Below, in pieces: positions 48,156 to 57,286 of a stretch of DNA of 64,000 nucleotides (within the stretch, counting starts at the first letter, position 1; the number at the start of each line of letters is the position of its first letter). The notes under the pieces were generated by a model. It was not told the origin of the DNA. It saw nothing but the letters and a program-made list of their open reading frames with translations, and ran no database searches. Location of the stretch: contig NZ_CP108484.1 in NCBI RefSeq assembly GCF_036226505.1, positions 8,217,501 through 8,281,500 on the forward strand, read 5' to 3'. The translations under genes and the position numbers were made by a program. Source of the DNA: Kitasatospora sp. NBC_01246. GTDB lineage: Bacteria; Actinomycetota; Actinomycetes; Streptomycetales; Streptomycetaceae.

Positions 48156-48291
48156 GGTGTGCTGCTGCTCCTGGGAGAGGTGGGTGCGCGGACCGGCCGG
48201 CGAGGTCCGGTCGGCCGGTCCGGGCGGGTTCGTCACCGGCCGGCGCGGACGCGGGCGGTGGACCGCCCGGGACGCCCGCGCCGGCTGCGGG

Positions 48292-49632
48292 TCACGGCGC
48301 GGTGACCTTGAAGCCCTGCTGGTTGCCGTAGTCGGTGATGCGCTTCTGCCAGGCGCTCAGGCCGGTGTTGATGTCGGTCGAGATGTTCGGGCCGACGGTG
48401 TCCTTGAAGACCGAGTTGGCGTACAGCTGGTAGGGCAGGTACTGCCAGCCCTTGGCGACGGCGGCGGAGGAGTCGGCGAAGACCTGGTTGGCCTTCTGGC
48501 CGCCGAGGCCCTGCACCGGCTGGTCGAGGAAGGCCGGGTCCTTGAGCAGCTCGTTGGTCGCCGGGAAGAGGCCGTTGGCGGAGAGCGAACGGACGGCCTG
48601 CGGGTCGGAGTTCAGCCAGATCGCGAAGGCCGCGGCGGCGGCCTTGTTCTTGCTGCTGCTGGTCACCGCGACGGAGGAGCCGCCGTTCTCGGAGGAGACG
48701 TTCTCGCTCGCGCTCCACTGCGGGATGGGCGCGGCGCGCCAGTCGGCCGCGGTGTCCGGGATGGTGGAGGCGATGTTGCCGGGGGCCCAGGCGCCGATGA
48801 TCCACATGGCGTACTGGCCGCTGCCCATCGACTGCCACCACTCGTTGGTCCACCCCGGGGCGGTGTCGACGAGCTTGCGGTTGATCAGGGAGGTCCACAG
48901 GTCGGCGGTCTTCTTGGCGCCGGCGTCCTGGAGCTTGACGGTGACCGAGGTGGAGTCGGTCTGCTGGAACGGGCGGCCGCCGGCCTGCCAGATCAGGCTG
49001 TCCACGCCGCCGGCGTCGCCGGGGTCGATGGAGGTGATGAACCGCTTCGGGTCGGACGCCTTGATCTTGATGGCCGCGGCCTCGAACTCGGCCCAGGTCT
49101 TGGGGGGTTCGATCTTCAGCTCGTCGAGGATCTTCTTGTTGTAGAACATCGCCATCGGGCCGGTGTCCTGCGGGATGGCGTAGACGCCGTCGGCGATGGC
49201 CACCTGGGACCAGGCGGAGGCCGCGAACTTGCTCTCCAGGGCGGCGGCGCCGTAGTCCTTGAGGTTCACCAGTCGCTTGGACAGGGCGAGTTCGGGCAGC
49301 GCGAAGTACTCGACCTGGGCGACGTCGGGGCCGCCGCTGCCGGCCTTCACGGCGGTCTGGAGCTTGGTGTACTCGGTCGCCGACTGGCCGGCGTTGACGA
49401 TGTCGACCTTGATCTTCGGGTACTTCTGCTCGAAGAGCGCGACGGTCTTGTCCATGTTGGGGGCCCACGTCCAGAAGGTGAGCGTGGTGGGCGTGTCCAG
49501 GGCCTTCGCCGGGTCGGCGGGCGTGGCCTCGCCGCCGCCCGAGGAGCTGCAGGCGGTCAGGGTCAGGGCCAGCGCGGCGGCGGGCACGAGCGCGAGCAGT
49601 CTGCGGCGCGGGGTGGAGTGCGCAGGGGTCAT
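48292..49632 (-). CDS. Sugar ABC transporter substrate-binding lipoprotein
   Basis: 446 residues from the ATG at 49632 (AAGGAA upstream). Signal peptide RRRLLALVPAAALALTLTAC with lipobox Cys28. TLTFWTWAPNMDKTVALFEQKYPKIKVDIVNAG and PDVAQVEYFALPEL, AIPQDTGPMAMFYNKKILDEL are the family 1 extracellular solute-binding (CUT1) hallmarks. It delivers an oligosaccharide, most likely a galacto-oligosaccharide given the linked beta-galactosidase, to the two permeases encoded upstream. No ATPase is in this unit, as usual for CUT1 systems that share MsiK. Confidence 0.85.
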   Translation of the reverse strand: MTPAHSTPRRRLLALVPAAALALTLTACSSSGGGEATPADPAKALDTPTTLTFWTWAPNMDKTVALFEQKYPKIKVDIVNAGQSATEYTKLQTAVKAGSGGPDVAQVEYFALPELALSKRLVNLKDYGAAALESKFAASAWSQVAIADGVYAIPQDTGPMAMFYNKKILDELKIEPPKTWAEFEAAAIKIKASDPKRFITSIDPGDAGGVDSLIWQAGGRPFQQTDSTSVTVKLQDAGAKKTADLWTSLINRKLVDTAPGWTNEWWQSMGSGQYAMWIIGAWAPGNIASTIPDTAADWRAAPIPQWSASENVSSENGGSSVAVTSSSKNKAAAAAFAIWLNSDPQAVRSLSANGLFPATNELLKDPAFLDQPVQGLGGQKANQVFADSSAAVAKGWQYLPYQLYANSVFKDTVGPNISTDINTGLSAWQKRITDYGNQQGFKVTAP

Positions 49633-49688
49633 GGCGGGTTTCCTTGCCGGGAGGTGGGGTGGGGTGGGCGGGGTGGGAGCGGGGGGCG

Positions 49689-50585
49689 TCATTCCTTGAC
49701 GCTGCCGGCGGCCAGGCCGGACTGCCAGAACCGCTGGAGGAACAGGAAGGCGACGACGAGCGGGACGATCGCCAGCACGCTGCCGGTGATGACGAGCGGG
49801 TAGAAGCCGGTGGTGGTGGCACCGCTGCCGGCCGCGCCGGTCGCCAGCGAGTTCCACTGGTTGAGGCCGACGGTGAGGGGGAACCACTGCGGGTCGCTGA
49901 GCACGATCAGCGGCAGGAAGTAGTTGTTCCAGGTCGCCACGAGGGAGAACAGCAGCACCGTGACGAATCCGGGCGCGAGCAGGCGCAGCGAGATGGTGAA
50001 GAAGGTGCGCAGCTCGCCGGACCCGTCGATGCGGGCGGCCTCCAGCATCGAGTCCGGGACGGCGCCGAGGGCGTAGACCCGCATCAGGTAGACGCCGAAC
50101 GGGCTGGCCAGGGAGGGCAGCAGGACGGCCCAGGGGGTGTCCACGATGCCGACCTTGCTGAACAGCAGGTAGGTCGGCACGGCCAGTGCGGTCCCGGGGA
50201 TCGCGACGGCGCCCAGGACGATCGCGGCCAGCGCGGTGCGGCCCCGGAAGCGGTACTTGGCCAGGGCGTAGCCGGCCGCGGTGGAGATGAAGGCGGCTCC
50301 GCCCGCGCCCACGACGGCGTACAGCAGGGTGTTGGCGAACCAGCGCAGGTAGATGCCGTGGTCGTAGGTCAGGACGGCGTGGATGTTGTCGAAGAAGTGG
50401 AAGTCGCGGCCGAACCAGAGCCCGAACCCGGTGGTCAGCGAGCCGGTGTCCTTCGTGCTGGACATCAGCAGCCACAGCAGCGGCAGCAGGGCGTAGACCA
50501 GCATCAGGCCCATGGCCACGGTGAGCGCCGTGCTGGAACGCCTGCGCCCCCGCCCCGCCCGGCCGCTGGTGGTGTTCGCGCTCAC
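49689..50585 (-). CDS. Carbohydrate ABC transporter permease (CUT1, MalG-like)
   Basis: 298 residues; GTG at 50585 overlaps the preceding permease stop (GTGA). Six helices: LTVAMGLMLVYALLPLLWLLMSS first, then YLRWFANTLLYAVVGAGGAAFISTAAGYALAKYRF. The EAA loop DSMLEAARIDGSGELRTFFTISLRLLAPG contacts the ATPase. It forms the channel with the permease at 50582-51535. Sugar specificity is set by the binding protein downstream. Confidence 0.88.
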   Translation of the reverse strand: MSANTTSGRAGRGRRRSSTALTVAMGLMLVYALLPLLWLLMSSTKDTGSLTTGFGLWFGRDFHFFDNIHAVLTYDHGIYLRWFANTLLYAVVGAGGAAFISTAAGYALAKYRFRGRTALAAIVLGAVAIPGTALAVPTYLLFSKVGIVDTPWAVLLPSLASPFGVYLMRVYALGAVPDSMLEAARIDGSGELRTFFTISLRLLAPGFVTVLLFSLVATWNNYFLPLIVLSDPQWFPLTVGLNQWNSLATGAAGSGATTTGFYPLVITGSVLAIVPLVVAFLFLQRFWQSGLAAGSVKE

Positions 50586-51535
50586 AGGCTCTGTTCCTTT
50601 CGCATCGACCGGGCCTGCACGGCGTAGGCGACCACTGCGGTCACTCCGCCCAGGAGCACGGCGACGGCCGCCGAGTAGTTGAACTGCTGGCCGTTGAAGG
50701 CCAGGTTGTAGGCGTACATGTTGGGCGTGTAGCTGGTGGAGATGACGTCCGGGGCGAGGGACTGCAGGACGTTCGGCTCGTTGAAGAGCTGGAAGGTCCC
50801 GATGATCGAGAAGACGGTGGCCAGGGCCAGCGCGGGCCGCAGCGCGGGGAGTTTGATGCTCCAGGCCGTACGGATCGCGCCCGCGCCGTCGACCTCGGCG
50901 GCCTCGTAGAGCTCCTGCGGCACGGTCCGCAGGGCCGCGTACAGGATGAGCATGTTGTAGCCCACGTACTCCCAGGTCACGACGTTGCCGATGGAGGCGA
51001 GCATCCACGTGCCGCCGAGCAGGCGGGGCACGTCGGTGTGCAGGGCGTCGCCGATCTGGTGGATGAGCCCGAAGCGGTCGCCGTACAGGTAGCCCCACAT
51101 CAGCGAGGCCACGACGGCCGGGACGGCGTACGGGACGAAGATGCCGATCCGGAACAGCCCGGGCCAGCGCAGCCGTCCGCTGTCGATGGCCAGCGCCGCC
51201 AGCAGGGCGAGCAGCAGCATCAGCGGGACCTGGACGACCAGGAAGAGGGTGACCCGCCACAGCCCGGTCCGGAAGAGCTCGTCCCCCAGGGCGCGGGTGT
51301 AGTTGTCGAACCCGACGAAGACGTTGCCGCCGACCAACCGGTCCTGGAAGAAGCTCAGGTAGGCGGCGTAGCCCAGGGGGGCCGCGATGCCGATCACGAA
51401 CACGATCAGGAACGGGGCGAAGAAGACATAGCCGAAGGACCCGTGACCGCGCCGGCTCGAACGCAGCTGTGGACGGGGCCGGCCCGGGGGCCGGACGACG
51501 GGGGCGGGTGGGGCGGGGAGTTGCGACGTGCTCAC
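50582..51535 (-). CDS. Carbohydrate ABC transporter permease (CUT1, MalF-like)
   Basis: 317 residues from the GTG at 51535 (AAGGGC upstream). Hydrophobic FGYVFFAPFLIVFVIGIAAPLGYAAYLSFF at the N-terminus, VTLFLVVQVPLMLLLALLAALAI, and the EAA-type loop QELYEAAEVDGAGAIRTAWSIKLPALRP. First gene of the four-gene leftward unit permease-permease-binding protein-beta-galactosidase. A LacI-type operator sits 19 bp before its start. Confidence 0.88.
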   Translation of the reverse strand: MSTSQLPAPPAPVVRPPGRPRPQLRSSRRGHGSFGYVFFAPFLIVFVIGIAAPLGYAAYLSFFQDRLVGGNVFVGFDNYTRALGDELFRTGLWRVTLFLVVQVPLMLLLALLAALAIDSGRLRWPGLFRIGIFVPYAVPAVVASLMWGYLYGDRFGLIHQIGDALHTDVPRLLGGTWMLASIGNVVTWEYVGYNMLILYAALRTVPQELYEAAEVDGAGAIRTAWSIKLPALRPALALATVFSIIGTFQLFNEPNVLQSLAPDVISTSYTPNMYAYNLAFNGQQFNYSAAVAVLLGGVTAVVAYAVQARSMRKEQSL

Positions 51536-51553
51536 GGGGTGCCCTTCACGGCC

Positions 51554-51570
51554 GATGTTTACGCCAACAT
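51554..51570. promoter_or_regulatory. LacI operator 1 (galacto-oligosaccharide ABC/GH35 unit)
   Basis: GATGTTTACGCCAACAT. It matches sites 2 (56166-56181) and 3 (61734-61749) in the pattern GATGTTNRCGCNNACA. It lies just downstream of a predicted start point from the promoter at 51584-51613. Confidence 0.75.
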
Positions 51571-51583
51571 GAAGCTGGCGTTG

Positions 51584-51613
51584 AGTCTTGACCGCTGATG
51601 GCGGGGGAGTCAA
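51584..51613 (-). promoter_or_regulatory. Predicted promoter of the leftward ABC/GH35 unit
   Basis: On the minus strand -35 TTGACT (51613-51608), an 18-nt spacer, and AAGACT (51589-51584) as the -10. The LacI site begins at about +7. Confidence 0.45.
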
Positions 51614-52102
51614 GGGCCTGTCCCGGCGTGATGCGGCTTCGTGATGAACCGCCACCGGGCCTGCGGCGGCTGGTGCGTGCGGCCGGGCCGGGGGAGTCGA
51701 CACCTGCCCGGTGGGCGGATGTCCGCCCTGGTCGGGAGGGGTGCCGGTGGCCAGGGTGGCCGGTTCGCCGCCCCCCTCGGGGGTGCCTGTCGGGGGCTGT
51801 CGGCCCACCGGATTCCGCCCCGGGGAGGGTGTCGGTGCGGGGTGGAGAAGATTACGACCGCGTATCAGTCGGTTTACCAGCTTGACGCCCGCACGGGCGG
51901 CGAGTGTCATTGTTCCAACGCGTTTGAACATGTTGAGTTCTGAGCGTTATTGCTGATCTCGCCTCGCCGTCCTTGCCCGCTTTCCCGGTGGCGCCCCGCC
52001 GCGCCTCCGCCGCTGCACCCGGTGGGCCGTTCGCGGCCCCGCCCCCTCCCCCCACACCACCGTGCGGGCACCGACCCGGTACCCGCGCTAAGGAGCTCCC
52101 CC
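51614..52102. other. Intergenic control region between divergent transport units
   Basis: About 490 bp without a supported gene. It holds the palindrome at 51911-51930 and a less GC-rich segment (about 51845-51960) that probably includes the promoter of the arabinose-type transport unit. AAGGAG at 52090-52095 is that unit's ribosome site. Confidence 0.4.
51911..51930. promoter_or_regulatory. Near-perfect 20-bp palindrome upstream of the arabinose-type importer
   Basis: TGTTCCAACGCGTTTGAACA, palindromic except for one base pair and centred on CG as in LacI/GalR operators. Its half-sites are longer and differently spaced than the GATGTT sites, so it may serve another LacI-family regulator or a second binding mode. 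Confidence 0.6.
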
Positions 52103-53146
52103 ATGTTCCGTCCCCCCAGCCGCGCCGCCGCCGCAGCCGGCCTTCTCCTCACCCTGGGCCTGGCCACCGCCTGTTCGACCGGTCAGGAGTCCGTGAAGTC
52201 GGGCGACGCCTCGGTGGCGCCGGTCTCCGGGAAGATCTCGATCACCTACCTGCAGAAGCAGGGCGACCAGGAGTACTTCGTCGGGGAGGCGGCGGGCGCG
52301 AAGGCGAAGGCCGCGGAGCTGGGGGTCGACCTGAAGGTCGTCAACCTCGGCAACGACGCGAACAAGACCATCAGCGAGGTGCAGTCCGCGGTCGCGCAGA
52401 AGACCAACGGTGTGATCATCGTGGTGCCGGACCCGGCGGTGGGGCCGCAGGTCGTGCAGACCGCGCGGGATGCCAAGGTGGCGCTGCTGACCTCGGACGA
52501 CCAGATCTGCGCCAGCGGGCCGGACCCGGCGGCGTGCTCGAAGGACGACCTGGTGTCGCGGATCGGGTTCTCCGGGCTGCAGATGGGCGGCGAGGTCGGC
52601 AAGCGGGCCGGTGAGGAGTTCAAGAAGGCCGGGTGGAACCCGGCGGAGACCCGGGTGATCTCGGCGTGGAAGCAGGACGTGACGGTCTGCGGTGACCGGG
52701 TGAAGGGCGCGAAGGAGGCGTTCGCGGCCGCGGTGCCGGGGGTGCAGAACATCGACGTGGCGACGGACAACACGCCGACGGGCGCGCAGGACAAGATCGC
52801 GGCGACGGTGACGGCCAACCCGGGTGTGAAGAACTGGGTGCTGTGGGGCTGCAACGACGAGAACGTGCAGGGCGGGGTGACGGCGCTGCAGAACGCGGGC
52901 GTCTCCGCGGACCACGTGGTCGGGGTGGGTCTGGGCGCGTACCTGGCGTGCAAGGACTGGAGCGGCGGCAAGCCGACCGGGATGAAGGCCGCGCTGTTCA
53001 TCAACGGCAAGGACGTCGGCGCGCTGGCCGTGCAGACCATGTACGACAAGCTCAAGAACAGCAAGGACTTCCCGAAGGAGGCCTTCGCGCCCACCACCAT
53101 GGTCGACGCCACGACCTGGCAGAGCGCCGGAGTCACCTGCAGCTGA
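52103..53146 (+). CDS. AraF/RbsB-type sugar-binding lipoprotein
   Basis: 347 residues; ATG at 52103 with AAGGAG. Lipobox LATAC (Cys24). Periplasmic-binding type I fold: ISITYLQKQGDQEYFVGEAAGAKAKAAELGVDLKVVNLGNDANKTISEVQSAVAQKTNGVIIVVPDPAVG, then KVALLTSDDQIC, and VKNWVLWGCNDENVQGGVTALQNAGVSADHVVGVGLGAY. The tail order resembles AraF more than RbsB, suggesting arabinose or galactofuranose-like pentose/hexose binding. It heads the three-gene CUT2 importer and is followed by a hairpin that may favour its higher expression. Confidence 0.8.
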   Translation: MFRPPSRAAAAAGLLLTLGLATACSTGQESVKSGDASVAPVSGKISITYLQKQGDQEYFVGEAAGAKAKAAELGVDLKVVNLGNDANKTISEVQSAVAQKTNGVIIVVPDPAVGPQVVQTARDAKVALLTSDDQICASGPDPAACSKDDLVSRIGFSGLQMGGEVGKRAGEEFKKAGWNPAETRVISAWKQDVTVCGDRVKGAKEAFAAAVPGVQNIDVATDNTPTGAQDKIAATVTANPGVKNWVLWGCNDENVQGGVTALQNAGVSADHVVGVGLGAYLACKDWSGGKPTGMKAALFINGKDVGALAVQTMYDKLKNSKDFPKEAFAPTTMVDATTWQSAGVTCS

Positions 53147-53177
53147 CCCCCCTGAACCGGCCCGCCCCCACGCCCCC

Positions 53178-53208
53178 ACGGGGCCGGCCCGGCCGCCTCC
53201 GGCCCCGT
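53178..53208 (+). terminator. Intra-operon hairpin after the binding-protein gene
   Basis: ACGGGGCCGG (53178-53187) pairs with 53199-53208. Hairpins here often stabilise or partly terminate the mRNA so that the binding protein is made in excess over ATPase and permease. Confidence 0.5.
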
Positions 53209-53276
53209 CATGGTCGGAGGCGGCCCCTCCACCTGCCTCCGGCACCCTCCCGCACTACCCCTTGAGGTGATCCGTC

Positions 53277-54884
53277 ATGACCACAGCGCACGGCCCGTCC
53301 AGTCCAGGGTCCCGGCCACCCACCGGAGCGGCCGCTGTCGTGGCAGTCACCAAGCGGTTCGGCGCCGTCCAGGCCCTCGGTGGCGTGACCCTCGACTTCC
53401 CGGCCGGTCAGGTGACCGCGTTGATGGGGGAGAACGGGGCGGGCAAGTCGACCCTGCTGAAGATCCTGACCGGTGACCACCAGCCGACCGAGGGCCACGT
53501 CGTCCTCGACGGCCGCCCGCTGGCCCTGTCCTCACCGACCGACGCCCGCCGCGCCGGGATCCGGATCATCCCCCAGGAACCCGAGATCATCCCGCACGTC
53601 TCGGTCGCCGAGAACGTCTACGCCGGCTCCCTGCCCCGCAAGGCCGGCCGCCGCCTGGACCGCGCCGAACTGCGCCGGCGCATCACCGCCGACCTGTCGC
53701 GCCTCGGCTTCGCCGGCGTCCTGGACCCCGACCTGCTCGGCTCCCAGCTGACCCCCGCCCAGCGCCAACTCGTCGAGATCCTGCGCGCCCTGACCGGCGA
53801 CGCCAAGGTCATCGCCTTCGACGAACCCACCTCCTCGCTCTCCGAGCACGAGGTCGACGCCCTGTTCGCCCTCATCCGCCGCCTGCGCGACCAGGGCGTC
53901 GCCGTCATCTACGTCTCCCACCGCATGCAGGAGATCTTCCAACTCGCCGACCGCATCGCCGTCCTGCGCGACGGCGCCCTCGCCGGCGTCCAGGACGCCG
54001 CGACCACCACCGAGGGCGAACTCGTCCGCCTCATGGTCGGCCGCGACCTCAGCAGCATGTTCTCCCGCCAGGACGTCGCCACCGACCGCGTCGTCCTCGA
54101 CGTCCGGAACGTCACCACCGACGCCGTCCACGACATCACCCTGCGCGTCCACGCCGGCGAAGTCCTCGGCCTCGCCGGCCTGATCGGCGCCGGACGCTCC
54201 GAACTCGCCCTCGCCCTCGCCGGCGACCTGCCCATCCACTCCGGCACCGTCACCCTCGACGGCGAGCGCCTGCCCTCCGGCAACCCCGGCGCCGTCATCC
54301 GCGCCGGCCTCGGCCTGGCCCCCGAGGAACGCAAGGCCCAGGCCCTGTTCCTGCAGCGCTCCATCCGCGACAACACCTCCCTCGTCGTCCTGGAACGCCT
54401 GCGCCGCCTGCGCTTCGTACGCCGCGGCGCCGAACGCGAACTCGCCCAGGACTACACCGACCGCCTGCGGGTGCGCACCCCCTCCATCGAGCACGAGGTC
54501 CGCAAACTCTCCGGCGGCAACCAGCAGAAGGTCGTCCTCGCCCGCTGGCTCGCCCGCAAGCCCAAGGTCCTCATCCTCGACGAACCCACCCGCGGCATCG
54601 ACGTCGGCGCCAAGGCCGAGATCTACCAGATCATCGCCGACCTCGCCCAGGAAGGCATCGCCGTCCTGGTCATCTCCTCCGAACTCCCCGAAGTCCTCGG
54701 CCTCGCCGACCGGATCGTCGTCATGCAGAACGGCCGCATCACCGGCGAACTCGACCGGGCGGAGGCCTCCGAGGAGGCCATCCTCGCCCTCGCCATGGCC
54801 GACGACCTCGCCGGGACCGCCTCCGCCGGTTCGACCGCCCCGGCCCGCCCGACCGCCCCCACCCTCCCTGGAGCACCCCGATGA
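53277..54884 (+). CDS. Sugar ABC transporter ATP-binding protein, two ATPase domains (AraG/RbsA-like)
   Basis: 535 residues; ATG with GAGGTGA upstream. First domain: Walker A GENGAGKST (51-59), signature LTPAQRQLVEILRAL and Walker B KVIAFDEPTSSLSEHE. Second domain: degenerate GLIGAGRSELALAL, LSGGNQQKVVLARWLARKPKVLILDEPTRGIDVGAKAEIYQII. The degenerate second Walker A is normal for CUT2 ATPases. It energises import by the permease encoded next. Third-position codon bias becomes even more extreme (almost all C) here than in neighbours. Confidence 0.9.
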   Translation: MTTAHGPSSPGSRPPTGAAAVVAVTKRFGAVQALGGVTLDFPAGQVTALMGENGAGKSTLLKILTGDHQPTEGHVVLDGRPLALSSPTDARRAGIRIIPQEPEIIPHVSVAENVYAGSLPRKAGRRLDRAELRRRITADLSRLGFAGVLDPDLLGSQLTPAQRQLVEILRALTGDAKVIAFDEPTSSLSEHEVDALFALIRRLRDQGVAVIYVSHRMQEIFQLADRIAVLRDGALAGVQDAATTTEGELVRLMVGRDLSSMFSRQDVATDRVVLDVRNVTTDAVHDITLRVHAGEVLGLAGLIGAGRSELALALAGDLPIHSGTVTLDGERLPSGNPGAVIRAGLGLAPEERKAQALFLQRSIRDNTSLVVLERLRRLRFVRRGAERELAQDYTDRLRVRTPSIEHEVRKLSGGNQQKVVLARWLARKPKVLILDEPTRGIDVGAKAEIYQIIADLAQEGIAVLVISSELPEVLGLADRIVVMQNGRITGELDRAEASEEAILALAMADDLAGTASAGSTAPARPTAPTLPGAPR

Positions 54885-55921
54885 GCACGACCACCCCCTC
54901 CCCGGCGGTGAAGAACCGGCCCGCGCCCGCGCCCGCACCCGCCGCGCGCCGGAGGCCCCTGCTCGCCGCCGTCGGCGGTCAGAACCTGAGCCTGATCGGC
55001 GCCCTCGTCCTGGTGCTGGCCCTGTTCGGCATCCTGAACGACAACTTCCTCAGCATCACCAACATGCAGGTCATCGCCGAGGCCGCCACCATCACCGGCC
55101 TGCTCGCCGTCGTCCAGACCGTCGTCATCATCTGCGGCGGCCTCGACATCTCCGTCGGCTCCCAGGTCGGCATCGCCTCCGTCGTCTCCGCCATGGCCTT
55201 CACCTCCGCCGGCTCCAACGCCCTCGCCGGCATCGCCGCCGCCATCGGCATCGGCATCGCCGTCGGCATCCTCAACGGCGTCATCATCGTCTACGGCCGC
55301 GTCAACCCCACCATCGCCACCCTCGCCGGCCTCGCCGCCTACAAGGGCATCGCCCAACTCGTCTCCAACGGCCGCGCCCAGGGCTACGTCCTCAACAACG
55401 ACCTCTTCGTCTTCCTCGGACGCGGCAAGATCGCCGGCCTGCCCGTCATGGTCTGGCTCCTCATCGTCGTCGCCACCACCGTCCACCTCCTCCTCAAGTA
55501 CACCGACATCGGCCGCAACATCTACGCCATCGGCGGCAACGACACCGCCGCCCGCCTCGCCGGCATCAACATCAACAAATACCTCGTCTCCGTCTACGCC
55601 CTCATCGGCATCGTCGCCGCCGTCGCCGGCATCCTCCTCACCGCCCGCACCGGCTCCGGCCAGCCCACCTCCGGCAGCGAAGGCCTCGAACTCAAGGCCA
55701 TCACCGCCGCCGCCCTCGGCGGCTGCGCCCTCAAGGGCGGCAAGGGCGGCATCGGCGGCACCCTCCTCGCCGTCGCCCTCCTCGGCTGCCTCGAGAACGG
55801 CCTCACCGTCGAAGGCATCAACTCCTTCTGGCAGAACGTCGCCCAAGGAGCCCTCCTCGTCGCCGCCGTCGTCATCCAACAGCGCCGCAACGGCGAACGC
55901 GCCATCGGCCTCCCCGCCTGA
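54881..55921 (+). CDS. Sugar ABC transporter permease (AraH/RbsC-like)
   Basis: 346 residues; ATG at 54881 overlapping the ATPase stop (ATGA). After a Pro/Ala-rich N-terminus there are about ten helices: LSLIGALVLVLALFGIL, AATITGLLAVVQTVVIICGGLDISVGS (the conserved GGxDLSVG-type loop), AGIAAAIGIGIAVGILNGVIIVYGRVNPTIATLA, and LKAITAAALGGCALKGGKGGIGGTLLAVALLG. Channel of the arabinose-type importer. Codon use is strongly C-ending. A hairpin terminator follows. Confidence 0.9.
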   Translation: MSTTTPSPAVKNRPAPAPAPAARRRPLLAAVGGQNLSLIGALVLVLALFGILNDNFLSITNMQVIAEAATITGLLAVVQTVVIICGGLDISVGSQVGIASVVSAMAFTSAGSNALAGIAAAIGIGIAVGILNGVIIVYGRVNPTIATLAGLAAYKGIAQLVSNGRAQGYVLNNDLFVFLGRGKIAGLPVMVWLLIVVATTVHLLLKYTDIGRNIYAIGGNDTAARLAGININKYLVSVYALIGIVAAVAGILLTARTGSGQPTSGSEGLELKAITAAALGGCALKGGKGGIGGTLLAVALLGCLENGLTVEGINSFWQNVAQGALLVAAVVIQQRRNGERAIGLPA

Positions 55922-56058
55922 GGCCTGCCACCCTCCAACCCCCTGATCCTCCGCCCCCTCGCGGAGCCGGACAGCGGCCGCCCCATGGCTGTGGCGTCCG
56001 CGGCTCCCCGGGAGGGCGGACCGGCGGCGCGCCGCTGAGGGTCGGCCGCGCCGCCACC

Positions 56059-56105
56059 GGCTGCCGGTTCCCCCGCCTCCTTACGGGCGGGCGGGGCCGG
56101 CAGCC
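56059..56105 (+). terminator. Terminator after the arabinose-type importer
   Basis: GGCTGCCGG (56059-56067) pairs with 56097-56105 and, inside a 3-nt bulge, CCCCGCC (56071-56077) pairs with 56090-56096. Confidence 0.65.
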
Positions 56106-56162
56106 TCCTTTTCTCAGCGCATTCCCAGGGCCTGCGCCGGTGGCCCCGGGCGGCGCACCGTC

Positions 56163-56181
56163 TACGATGTTCACGCAGACA
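56163..56181 (+). promoter_or_regulatory. LacI operator 2 with overlapping -10 of lacI
   Basis: -10 TACGAT (56163-56168) overlaps GATGTTCACGCAGACA (56166-56181). The site is 17 bp before the regulator's ATG, so autoregulation is expected. Confidence 0.7.
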
Positions 56182-56198
56182 CGAGAGAACGGACCGGT

Positions 56199-57260
56199 AT
56201 GGACCACAGCGTGACGCCCGGCAGCACCACCCGCGGCAAGCAGCGCCCGCCGTCCCAGGCGGACGTCGCCGCGCTCGCGGGCGTCTCCTCCCAGACGGTG
56301 TCCCGCGTGGCCAACCACCGTCCCAACGTGGAGCCCGAGACGCGTGACCGGGTCCTGTCCGCCATGCGGATGCTGGGCTACCAGCGCAACAGTGCCGCCC
56401 GGGCCCTCACTCTCGGGCGCTTCCACGTCCTCGGTGTGGTCACCTTCGACATCGCCGCCCAGGGCAACGCCCGCACCCTGGCCGCCATCTCCCGCGCCGC
56501 CCAGGCGGCCGGGTACTCGGTGAACGTGGTCTGCGCCGAGGCCCAGACCGAGGACGCCGTGCAGCAGGCCGTCCGCCAGCTCACCGACCAGGCCGTGGAC
56601 GGCCTGATCGTCATCGAGGCGCAGATCCTCGACCGGCGCGGCTTCGACATCTCCTCCGGCGTCCCGGTGGTCGTCGCCGACGGCGACCCCGAACGCTGCT
56701 TCCCCTCGGTGGACACCGACCAGGCCGCCGGCGCGATCGCAGCCACCCGCCACCTCCTCGACCTCGGCCACCGCACCGTCTGGCACATCGGCGGCCCGCA
56801 GGACTCCTACGCGGCGCGCCGGCGCGCCGCCGCCTGGCACAGCACGCTCAAGGAGGCCGGCGCCCCCGTCCCGCCCCTCGCCCTGGGCGACTGGACCGCC
56901 GCCTCCGGGTACGAGCTCGGCCGGGAGCTGGCCGCCCGCCCCGAGGTCACCGCCGTCTTCGCCGCCAACGACCACATGGCCCTGGGCCTGTCGCTGGCCC
57001 TGCGCGAGGCGGGCCGCCGGGTCCCGGAGGACGTCAGCGTGGTGGGATTCGACGACGTCCCGGAATCGGCGTACTTCGCGCCCCCGCTGACCACCGTCCG
57101 CCAGGACTTCGAGGAGGTCGGCCGCCAGTGCGTCGCCCTCCTCCTCGACCGGATCGACCCGCCGGGCGGACAGCGCGCCGGGACGGAGCCCGTCTCCGTC
57201 ACACCTCACCTGCTCGTCCGGTCCAGCTCGACCCGCCCCCCGGCCGCCGGCCGGGCCTGA
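56199..57260 (+). CDS. LacI-family regulator of the arabinogalactan locus
   Basis: 353 residues. SQADVAALAGVSSQTVSRVANHRPNVEPETRDRVLSAMRMLGYQRNSAARALTLGR is the LacI helix-turn-helix and hinge; the effector domain runs from VLGVVTFDIAAQGNARTLAAI to VSVVGFDDVPESAYFAPPLTTVRQDFEEVGRQCVALLL. Binding sites with the pattern GATGTTNRCGCNNACA occur at its own promoter, at the galacto-oligosaccharide importer/GH35 unit and upstream of the GH43 gene. It presumably represses all three until an imported sugar binds. Confidence 0.9.
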   Translation: MDHSVTPGSTTRGKQRPPSQADVAALAGVSSQTVSRVANHRPNVEPETRDRVLSAMRMLGYQRNSAARALTLGRFHVLGVVTFDIAAQGNARTLAAISRAAQAAGYSVNVVCAEAQTEDAVQQAVRQLTDQAVDGLIVIEAQILDRRGFDISSGVPVVVADGDPERCFPSVDTDQAAGAIAATRHLLDLGHRTVWHIGGPQDSYAARRRAAAWHSTLKEAGAPVPPLALGDWTAASGYELGRELAARPEVTAVFAANDHMALGLSLALREAGRRVPEDVSVVGFDDVPESAYFAPPLTTVRQDFEEVGRQCVALLLDRIDPPGGQRAGTEPVSVTPHLLVRSSSTRPPAAGRA

Positions 57261-57286
57261 GCACCGCAGGCCTCCCGGGCGCACCA

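Noticed and set aside
54623..55879. Minus-strand open frame rich in Asp/Gly/Glu opposite the permease
   Set aside because: The acidic composition is the complement of C-ending codons in the real plus-strand genes.
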